IMG/VR virus record: IMGVR_UViG_3300035698_027371
Location: 1 to 27,001 of that record
From: a virus
Length of the DNA: 27,001 nt
Reading direction: 5' to 3' (one strand)
Shown here in pieces: positions 14,248 through 20,038 of this stretch. Under the pieces are notes generated by a model. The model saw nothing but the letters and a program-made list of their open reading frames with translations, was not told the DNA's origin and did not search any database. The translations under genes were made by a program, and so were the position numbers. Positions within the stretch are counted from its first letter, which is position 1; each line of letters starts with the position of its first letter.

Positions 14248-14489
14248 AAATCTCCTGATTATGAGTACGTATTACGCAGCCATAGCCATTGTTGTTTGTA
14301 ATTCGCCGTTTATTGCGATTTTATTAAGTTCTTCACTGTTACTTACATTCTGCTTGTCAAAAGCCATAACATCCCCATTTGCCAACTTTTTAAAAAGTTG
14401 TATTTATATTCTGTAATTTTGTGGAAATGCAGGGAGTCGAACCCTGGTCCAAACAGTTGTCTCTCACAACTAGTTTCAAAGAACAAACT
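14248..14489 (-). ncRNA. ssrA: Circularly permuted tmRNA (two-piece)
   Basis: tmRNA rescues stalled ribosomes by acting first as tRNA-Ala, then as message for a degradation tag. In - strand order the gene first holds the acceptor half. Hairpins AGTTT/AAACT (14472-14489) and GTTGT/ACAAC (14457-14470) come first, then the P2 strand CTGTTTG (14456-14450), the T-arm CAGGG-TTCGACT-CCCTG (14446-14430), the acceptor strand CATTTCC (14429-14423) and discriminator A (14422); CCA is not encoded. After a 45-base spacer (14421-14377) comes the coding half. This has the acceptor strand GGGGATG (14376-14370), GGCTTTTGACA, the P2 strand CAAGCAG (14356-14350), a candidate pseudoknot stem TAAGT/ACTTA, and tag frame AINGELQTTMAMAA with stop (14316-14272). 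The acceptor pairs at 7 of 7 with G3-U70, the alanine identity pair; P2 pairs at 7 of 7 with one G-U. The order is the reverse of a standard ssrA gene. RNA ends after processing are inferred. Confidence 0.88.
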
Positions 14490-14490
14490 T

Positions 14491-14505
14491 AATTTTTTTA
14501 TATAT
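14491..14505 (-). promoter_or_regulatory. Candidate tmRNA promoter, late-like ATATATAAAAAAATT
   Basis: Lies just upstream of the first hairpin of the tmRNA acceptor half and resembles the elements before 24304 and 14194. TATATTATAATATATA immediately upstream also offers a sigma-70-like -10 box, so early transcription is possible as well. Confidence 0.4.
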
Positions 14506-14514
14506 TATAATATA

Positions 14515-14535
14515 ACCAATAATTATGCTATTGGT
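14515..14535 (-). terminator. Hairpin between portal gene and tmRNA, possible terminator
   Basis: ACCAATA (14515-14521) and TATTGGT (14529-14535) pair perfectly around a 7-base loop, 33 bases past the portal stop. A clear T-run is missing on the - strand, so it may be a weak terminator or a processing and mRNA-end stabilising hairpin. Confidence 0.4.
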
Positions 14536-14567
14536 ACTTAAAAAAGATTAATGTTTTGTTATTTTAT

Positions 14568-16373
14568 TTATTCTAAATCTGTAACTTCTTCTTCACCACC
14601 ACCCATATCATCTAAATCACCGCCCATATCGCCCATATCGCCACCCATATCGCCACCCATATCGCCACCTCCAGCAAATCCACCACCCATATCGCCGCCC
14701 ATGTCGCCACCTCCTCCTATATCTTCTCCTGTTGCAGCAGCCAATCTTTTATATGCCGCAATTAATTTTTGAATTTCTGCAATTCTTTCTTTTCTATATT
14801 TTTCATTAAGCTTAATATCAATATCTGACATTTGCATATATTTTTCTATTAAAAACTTAGGATCAAAATATGGAACATCTACTGCTGTTCCATCCGGGCC
14901 AACACTTGGATGAGTAATATTTATTAATGTACTAATTAAATTAGCACCCGCGTTTGCAGTTTCTCTTTCTTTAGCAATTGTAAATAAATTTTCTTCAACA
15001 AATAATAATCCGATTGCGCCCTTAAGATTTTTATCTTTTTCAAACTCGGGATGTTTAAGAACAAATTGATACCATGTTGGTTTTAAAAGAATTTCCTTAA
15101 ATATTGATCTAACACGATTAATAAAATATGAAAATCTCATTTCTTCTCTAGCAATACCATCATCACCTGCTGACCAATTACCACCTTCACCTCCACCGCC
15201 ACCACCGCCATGGGATTCAGATAATGTATTAAATCTACTTTCTGGAACTTTTGTTTCAACAATAAATCTCATCCAGAAATATTTAAGTGAATCTGTATTT
15301 GATAAATCATAACCTTCTGGTTTAAATGAATCAATAACTGTTTCTTTTCCATCTTTTGATGGAAGTATATAAGTTTTTGCAAATGAAAAATTAGGTTGTC
15401 CATTTATTGTTACTTCACCAGATTCATCTGTAATTGTTATATCTTCTTTATACATACCACGTAATTCTGCTAATCTTGTTCGAGCTTTAGCTTCAGATTG
15501 TGTACCGATTGGAACAATAATTTTCATTCTATATTGTGAATTAATTACATTCCAAATAATTCTTGAATTTTCAAGAGTTCTAAGCATATTAAATGAACGA
15601 ACTAATCTTTCAACATATGATAATCTTGAAATAAAATTTGTTCTTGCCCATGACATATAAATTAAGTTGGCATCTAATAATTCTCTTTGTCTTTCAGTAT
15701 CATTTCTATATTGAATCCATACTTTATATTCATTTCCTTCATCATCTTTCTTTAATTCAGGTTCTAAAGAAACCGGATCAAGTTCTTTAAATCCAATTAC
15801 ATTTTTTGCATTATCTTTATCATCTACATCATAAATAATTTCAAACGCTAAAAATCCATCAATTAAAAGTTTCTTTAAATAATGCCATGCATCATGACCA
15901 CCGTTAAACCCAAAAGCATAATATATTTTCTTAAAAGATTCATTTAAATCATTAATAATTTCTTTTGCTTTATCTTTTTTTAATACCGATTTTAATACTT
16001 TTGTATTAGGATATGCGAAAAAATTGTTATCATCATAAATAATTGTTTCATCAGATATAACTTCTAAAACGTGTTCAATTTCACCATTCATTGCAAATCT
16101 TCTAAGAAAATCTCTTCTTGTTGGATATTCTTTGTCATAATAAGCAATAAATTCTTTTTGACCGATATCTGCTCCAGTAAAAATTTGAGACTGACCATAT
16201 AAATTATACATGTTATCCTCAGTAGCTTCTGTAATACCTATAGATTTGGATTGTTTAATTACTTTATCATTCCATTTCATACCAAGAGCTGATAAATATC
16301 TAATATTACGCTGTATGTTTGATACAAAACCAGTTGGTCTTCCATCTATGTTGCGAAGTGTGAACCCTGCCAT
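14568..16373 (-). CDS. Portal protein, T4 gp20-like
   Basis: A 601-residue portal, the dodecameric ring through which DNA enters the head and on which the prohead is nucleated. It aligns by eye with gp20: YPTRRDFLRRFAMNGEIEHVLEVISDETI (about 84-112), the GFKELDPVSLEPE strand, SYVERLVRSFNMLRTLENSRIIW, YRMKIIVPIG, and KARTRLAELRGMYKEDITITDESGEV (the gp20 clip region). Then come an ILPSKDGKETVIDSF loop and PESRFN. Its length exceeds gp20 (524). A Gly-rich loop GGGGGGEGG (about 391-399) follows, and a C-terminal tail of GGDMGGDMGG-type repeats (from about 550) that gp20 lacks. The gene is followed by the tmRNA. Confidence 0.9.
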   Translation of the reverse strand: MAGFTLRNIDGRPTGFVSNIQRNIRYLSALGMKWNDKVIKQSKSIGITEATEDNMYNLYGQSQIFTGADIGQKEFIAYYDKEYPTRRDFLRRFAMNGEIEHVLEVISDETIIYDDNNFFAYPNTKVLKSVLKKDKAKEIINDLNESFKKIYYAFGFNGGHDAWHYLKKLLIDGFLAFEIIYDVDDKDNAKNVIGFKELDPVSLEPELKKDDEGNEYKVWIQYRNDTERQRELLDANLIYMSWARTNFISRLSYVERLVRSFNMLRTLENSRIIWNVINSQYRMKIIVPIGTQSEAKARTRLAELRGMYKEDITITDESGEVTINGQPNFSFAKTYILPSKDGKETVIDSFKPEGYDLSNTDSLKYFWMRFIVETKVPESRFNTLSESHGGGGGGGEGGNWSAGDDGIAREEMRFSYFINRVRSIFKEILLKPTWYQFVLKHPEFEKDKNLKGAIGLLFVEENLFTIAKERETANAGANLISTLINITHPSVGPDGTAVDVPYFDPKFLIEKYMQMSDIDIKLNEKYRKERIAEIQKLIAAYKRLAAATGEDIGGGGDMGGDMGGGFAGGGDMGGDMGGDMGDMGGDLDDMGGGEEEVTDLE

Positions 16374-16395
16374 AATTTATTTTTTAGTTTATTTG

Positions 16396-16409
16396 TTTAA
16401 TTTATATAT
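16396..16409 (-). promoter_or_regulatory. Late-promoter-like element ATATATAAATTAAA
   Basis: Lies 22 bases before the portal ATG at 16373, in the 43-base gap. It fits the element seen before other genes with one substitution and contains TATAAAT. Confidence 0.4.
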
Positions 16410-16416
16410 CTTCTTT

Positions 16417-16725
16417 TTAATCTTCTATTTCTTTTAAAAATACTTCTTCTATAAAAATATTTTGACCAAACTCATTTGTAATTGTACAAAAATTATAATA
16501 TTTCCAAGAATTTTCTACATCTAATTCAGAATTTTCTTTTATTAAAGTATTTCCCGGTGCACCAAATGAAGGGAATGATGTTTTATATTTTTTCCCTTTA
16601 ATAAGTTCTCCAGAACGTATTCTATCCCATTGTTGAAGACCTTCAGAAACTTTTATCCAATTTGAGCCACCTATATAGATATAATTATTTCCTATAAACA
16701 TTTCATTTATCTTTGAGTTTTCCAA
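16417..16725 (-). CDS. Small uncharacterised protein upstream of portal
   Basis: A 102-residue protein of beta character: NNYIYIGGSNWIKVSEGLQQW (13-33), IKGKKYKTSFPSFG (42-55), NSWKYYNFCTITNEFGQNIFIEEVFLKEI. The pattern of short strands and turns suggests a small barrel (SH3- or OB-like). It lies in a packed run of head genes (gp55, gp4, unknowns, portal), with 6 bases to the previous gene, so a head-assembly or structural role is plausible. No family recognised. Confidence 0.62.
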   Translation of the reverse strand: MENSKINEMFIGNNYIYIGGSNWIKVSEGLQQWDRIRSGELIKGKKYKTSFPSFGAPGNTLIKENSELDVENSWKYYNFCTITNEFGQNIFIEEVFLKEIED

Positions 16726-16731
16726 TATAAA

Positions 16732-17274
16732 TTATGTGTTTGTACTTATTTTTACGAATTGTAACTCAGGATATAAACCTAAACTAGCAAACGTATACTT
16801 TTCTTTATTTTTAATAAGAATAATTCCTGGTTCATCAAGAGCTCCGTTTCTCCAAACAAGAACATAATCTAATTTTTCTTTTGAGAACCATACTTTATAA
16901 AATCTTTGTAAACTGTCTCTTTCTTCCTCTAATAATAATTCTTCAAACACCGGTTTATAAATTAAAACATTATCAGCCGGCCCTCTTCTACCATTGACTG
17001 CTACTTTAGATCCGGCTGATATTAATCTAGATAAATTAAAACGAGACCAGTGCTCTTCTTCTTTATTTCTAAATTTTAATTCATCATCAATTTTAACACT
17101 TTTATCGACTTCTTCTAAAAATTCCTTTTCTTCATCTAATTTTGAAAGTTCTTTATTAAGCTCTACATCTTTAGTAAAAACTGTTAATCCTAATTTTCCT
17201 TCAACCTGATTTGGCATATAATCAAGATAAGAAATCTGGCTGCGGTCTTCTTCTATTGTTAATGTTATTATCAT
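16732..17274 (-). CDS. Uncharacterised head-cluster protein, faintly major-capsid-like
   Basis: A 180-residue protein. An acidic N-terminal half contains a charged helix (about 39-75). In the second half, SAGSKVAVNGRRGPADNVLI, then RFYKVWFSKEKLDYVLVWRN and ALDEPGIILIKN follow the order of motifs in T4 gp23-type capsid proteins (RRGxxN, a strand pair with a V-x-Y-K-G-like loop, then aGIi). This similarity is from memory and weak, and a whole capsid protein would be about 450-520 residues. It might be a capsid-derived accessory piece or unrelated. It lies 5 bases after the next gene upstream, in the head cluster. Confidence 0.6.
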   Translation of the reverse strand: MIITLTIEEDRSQISYLDYMPNQVEGKLGLTVFTKDVELNKELSKLDEEKEFLEEVDKSVKIDDELKFRNKEEEHWSRFNLSRLISAGSKVAVNGRRGPADNVLIYKPVFEELLLEEERDSLQRFYKVWFSKEKLDYVLVWRNGALDEPGIILIKNKEKYTFASLGLYPELQFVKISTNT

Positions 17275-17279
17275 TTTAA

Positions 17280-17978
17280 TTATTTGTTATTATTTAATGT
17301 TCTATAATATAGGGAGTGTATTTGTTTTTGGTTCATTAATTTAAATGCATTTTTAGGATCATAAAATGGAATATAATTCCATTCACAATATTCTATCATC
17401 CTTAAAATTTTTATTTTTGTTGTTTTATAAGTTCTATATCCATAAGAAAAGTTAGCTTTAGAAATTTTATTCATTAATTTTATTATTTCATTAGAATTAC
17501 CGGAAATGGCTATTGAAATAAATGCTTTATTAAGAGCTAATTTATCAGCTTCTGTTGTTTTTTCTATGTCTTTAAAAAATTTTTTATAACCATTATAATA
17601 TGTTTCTAAAAATTTTAATCGTTCTAAATTAGGTAAGGTATTAAGATTTATTCCTTTAAAACTATTTTTTTCTATGCTTAAACAAAAAACTAATGGAACA
17701 AAATCTATATATTTTTTAATATTGGTTTTGTCGTATATTTTTATTTCATCTTCAATATGTGTTGGGGGATATATAAAAGTATAAATAAAACCGGGTAAAG
17801 GATATCCGCCATTTAATTTTCTTATTAATCCTTCTTGATCTGTGGAATCAATTTCCCATAATTTTTTCTCTCCTATAACATTTTCAATAATATATTTAGT
17901 AAATAACGTTTGATATGCTATTTCTTTTATATTATGAACATTCATTAATGTTTTGTATTGTTCAATAGGAGAGTTCAT
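17280..17978 (-). CDS. Uncharacterised T4-like conserved protein
   Basis: A 232-residue protein. Residues about 60-140 (LPGFIYTFIYPP, then IYDKTNIKKYIDFVPLVFCLSIEKN, SFKGINLNTLPNLERLKFLE) recall a family common in large T4-like viruses. In that family a beta-rich core reads like yYDrfPLV with a G-x-NLHYLP motif, followed by a helical part with YRTYK and a final Trp/Pro segment (EWNYIPFYDPK). Its function is not known to me. It starts 2 bases from the gp4 stop and belongs to the head-gene run. Confidence 0.65.
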   Translation of the reverse strand: MNSPIEQYKTLMNVHNIKEIAYQTLFTKYIIENVIGEKKLWEIDSTDQEGLIRKLNGGYPLPGFIYTFIYPPTHIEDEIKIYDKTNIKKYIDFVPLVFCLSIEKNSFKGINLNTLPNLERLKFLETYYNGYKKFFKDIEKTTEADKLALNKAFISIAISGNSNEIIKLMNKISKANFSYGYRTYKTTKIKILRMIEYCEWNYIPFYDPKNAFKLMNQKQIHSLYYRTLNNNK

Positions 17979-17980
17979 AA

Positions 17981-18574
17981 TTATTTTTGTTCATAATCAT
18001 TTTCATACCAAAATCTTCCAAGAATTTTTTCAAGTATATCTTCAGTATATACATAAAATAAACAATTATTTCTTTTAGCCCATTCTTTCATAGCTGCAAA
18101 TTTAGCTTCATTTATAAGAAATCTTCTTGCTGCTTCATTAAATCTTTTTTCTTCTTTTAAAGTAGCATCTCTATTTGGTGGAATTGGTTTTTTTAATTCA
18201 TGGGCAGGTTTAATTTCTACAAATGTTTTTTCAGTTATCCCATCTCCTTTATCAGTTTCAAACCAAAAATCTGTATTATAATTTTTTATTTCCCAATTAG
18301 ATGGATCATTTGGATTTAAACCAAATTTTGCACATTCTTCTAATTTAGAAATTCGATCGTAATAAGGTATTTGAATTGGTTCAGATGACCATTTTAAAAC
18401 CGAAGGAGACATATCACAATACCGACAAAATTTTCTTTCCCATGAACTTCTATAGATTATTAATTCTGGATCTCCAATATACTTATTTTTATTCGCAATT
18501 TTATAATAACCTTGTTTAGTTTTACTATTTTGAGACGGTCTATTCCATCTTTTATAACTAGAATTATTTACCAT
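17981..18574 (-). CDS. Head completion protein, T4 gp4-like
   Basis: In T4, gp4 (also called gp50/65) is needed to finish filled heads before tail joining and has a restriction-nuclease-like fold. The 197 residues match well: NKYIGDPELIIYRSSWERKF (31-50; T4 has IYRSSWE), then PSVLKWSSEPIQIPY, NYNTDFWFE with Asp102, and TFVEIKPAHELKKP with Glu120 and Lys122. Together these give the PD-(D/E)XK pattern. A helical end NEAKFAAMKEWAKRN follows, then a YVYTEDIL strand. It is longer than gp4 (about 150), with a 25-residue insertion after PYYD. It stands between gp55 and the 17280-17978 gene, all closely spaced. Confidence 0.88.
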   Translation of the reverse strand: MVNNSSYKRWNRPSQNSKTKQGYYKIANKNKYIGDPELIIYRSSWERKFCRYCDMSPSVLKWSSEPIQIPYYDRISKLEECAKFGLNPNDPSNWEIKNYNTDFWFETDKGDGITEKTFVEIKPAHELKKPIPPNRDATLKEEKRFNEAARRFLINEAKFAAMKEWAKRNNCLFYVYTEDILEKILGRFWYENDYEQK

Positions 18575-18586
18575 TGAATTTTATTT

Positions 18587-18934
18587 TTATAAATTATAAA
18601 TAGTATTATTACTAATAGATATTTTAGATGATTTAGGCATATTTCCATAAAGTTTACGCCATCCTTTCGCAAACCCGTTTTTAATTATTTGTGTATAATA
18701 TGCAAATGCGTTTAGAGATTTATTTGGATCATAGCCCCGCCAATATTGATAACAATCCATTATAGCGAATGCAATACAATCTTCTTTATCTTCTAGATAA
18801 ATATAAGTTAATTTTCCTGAAAATTTATTAGCCATTAAAATAAACATATCTAATGCTTCTTTGGATAATTTGTCATTAATCTTACACTCAATTATTTCTT
18901 CTCGAAGATCTTTATTTTTTACGTGAATTGGCAT
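18587..18934 (-). CDS. Late-transcription sigma factor, T4 gp55-like
   Basis: gp55 replaces host sigma-70 on RNA polymerase and recognises the minimal late promoter TATAAATA. The 115 residues follow gp55 in order: VKNKDLREEIIECK (5-18; T4 VNNKELLQAIIDWK), ALDMFILMANKFSGKLTY (27-44), DKEDCIAFAIMDCYQYWRGYDPNKS (49-73; T4 [20 protein letters not shown]) and NAFAYYTQIIKNGFAKGWRKLY (75-96; T4 HAYITQACFNAFVQRIKK). It is shorter than T4 gp55 (185), and the acidic clamp-binding C-terminus is not evident. Its product is the natural reader of the ATATATAAAAtAAA elements listed in this window. Confidence 0.82.
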   Translation of the reverse strand: MPIHVKNKDLREEIIECKINDKLSKEALDMFILMANKFSGKLTYIYLEDKEDCIAFAIMDCYQYWRGYDPNKSLNAFAYYTQIIKNGFAKGWRKLYGNMPKSSKISISNNTIYNL

Positions 18935-19082
18935 TTTTTTATTTTTTTAAATATTTAATATACATTCTTAATTATTTTTAACATTAATATTGAATTTAAT
19001 TTAAAAATTTTGGTTAAATTTTAAATGTGTTCTTTACAAATTATTTAAAATTAATTTTACTTTATATTACTTTTATTAAGAA

Positions 19083-19108
19083 AAGCGGATCAAGTTTTTG
19101 ATCCGCTT
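19083..19108 (-). terminator. Strong hairpin terminator, both strands possible
   Basis: AAGCGGATCAA (19083-19093) pairs with TTGATCCGCTT (19098-19108), an 11-bp perfect stem with loop GTTT. On the - strand it follows the stop of the 19134-19436 gene and is followed by TTTTCTT. It separates that unit from the gp55-gp4-portal unit; the 148 bases between it and gp55 (18935-19082) are AT-rich and probably hold the gp55 promoter. Confidence 0.88.
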
Positions 19109-19133
19109 AATTTTTTTATGAAATTATTTAAAA

Positions 19134-19436
19134 TTATTCGTTATTTTCCTCTTTAAGTACCTTAGTTAAATTATTTAATTCTTCTAATTGTATATTTTGA
19201 TTATCTATTTGTTTAGCATGCTTAATTAATGCAGAATCTATTTTTGGAAGTTTAGCATCCAAATATATTTTTAAATCATTAAATTTAGAAGTAATTTGTT
19301 CAATTTTTATATTTTTTTTAGGATTTCCTATAAATGCATCGTAAGAAGTAACACTTAATAAATAAATAATAATTATTATTACTGTAAGTGTTATACGTTT
19401 AGATAATTTTCTTTCCCATTTATAACTATTACCCAT
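19134..19436 (-). CDS. Small membrane-anchored coiled-coil protein
   Basis: A 100-residue protein with a basic start (SYKWERKLSKR), one membrane helix (about 15-30, LTVIIIIIYLLSVTS), then a helical, heptad-like region (about 45-98, with KQIDNQNIQLEELNNLTKVL). The positive N-terminus implies the coiled coil lies outside the cytoplasm. It follows the similar 19438-19968 gene by one base and the pair ends at the terminator 19083-19108, so they are probably made together. The topology would suit spanin or membrane-scaffold roles; no family recognised. Confidence 0.6.
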   Translation of the reverse strand: MGNSYKWERKLSKRITLTVIIIIIYLLSVTSYDAFIGNPKKNIKIEQITSKFNDLKIYLDAKLPKIDSALIKHAKQIDNQNIQLEELNNLTKVLKEENNE

Positions 19437-19437
19437 T

Positions 19438-19968
19438 TTATTTTTTTATTTTAATTGTATCTGATATTTTTCTTACATTTATATTATATTCTGGATTTGT
19501 TTGATTAATTAATCGAGGATCTGGAATTGAAGAATTTGTTTCTTGAAATTCATTAGGTGTATATGCTTCTTGAAGTTTTTCAAAAGATTCATTTAACATA
19601 GTTAATTTTTCTATTATATTATTAGTATTTTTCCCTCCTGATGTTAAAATTAAATCAAGTTTTTTATTAGTATTTTCATTTAATTCTTCAACAAGTGTAT
19701 AAATATCTTTAAGATAATCTAAAAGTTCAGCATTATAAATATATTGAGCTTCTTTAAAATCATCAAATCTATCAATTAATGTATATGTAGTTGTAATTGT
19801 TTGTTCGATTTTATCTAATTCTTCATTTTCTTTATTTGACACTTTTTTAGAAAATAAAACATAACTTGAAATAATTATTAAAGATATTATAAGAATATAT
19901 TTTAAAGCAGTAGGAGTTTTATCGTAAAATTGATTTAAATTTATTTTCTCTAAGCGTATAACACTCAT
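19438..19968 (-). CDS. Membrane-anchored coiled-coil protein
   Basis: A 176-residue protein. A short polar N-terminus is followed by one membrane helix (about 23-40, YILIISLIIISSYVLF), then a long charged helical region (about 45-140, with ENEELDKIEQTITTTYTLID and NENTNKKLDLIL). The end is polar, with SIPDPRLINQTNPEYNINVR. It shares architecture with its downstream neighbour (19134-19436), and the two may form a membrane complex. Upstream lie two short palindromes (19978-20003). Confidence 0.6.
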   Translation of the reverse strand: MSVIRLEKINLNQFYDKTPTALKYILIISLIIISSYVLFSKKVSNKENEELDKIEQTITTTYTLIDRFDDFKEAQYIYNAELLDYLKDIYTLVEELNENTNKKLDLILTSGGKNTNNIIEKLTMLNESFEKLQEAYTPNEFQETNSSIPDPRLINQTNPEYNINVRKISDTIKIKK

Positions 19969-19977
19969 TGTATATTA

Positions 19978-20003
19978 ATGAAATTTCATTTCACCCAATT
20001 GGG
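19978..20003. other. Two adjacent short palindromes upstream of a membrane protein gene
   Basis: ATGAAATTTCAT (19978-19989) and CCCAATTGGG (19994-20003) are each perfectly self-complementary and separated by 4 bases, 10 bases before the ATG at 19968. They could bind a dimeric regulator or form a weak transcript-end hairpin for the gene ending at 20039. In an AT-rich genome the first may be chance; the G-C containing second is less likely to be. Confidence 0.3.
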
Positions 20004-20038
20004 CTTAATTTTAATTACCTACTGTATATTACATTTTC

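Noticed and set aside
14422-14456. T-arm and acceptor sequence as part of an ordinary tRNA gene
   Set aside because: No anticodon arm, D-arm or matching 5' acceptor strand lies upstream on the - strand; the matching strand is downstream at 14376-14370, as in a permuted tmRNA.
14600-14720. Repeated CCACCCATATCG-type sequence as a CRISPR-like array
   Set aside because: The copies are contiguous, irregular and in frame with the portal's GGDMGG tail; there are no unique spacers.
14551-14772. + strand Pro/Ser-rich open frame of 73 codons
   Set aside because: It is the antisense of the Gly-rich repeat tail of the portal gene; its low-complexity proline runs mirror the GGDMGG codons.
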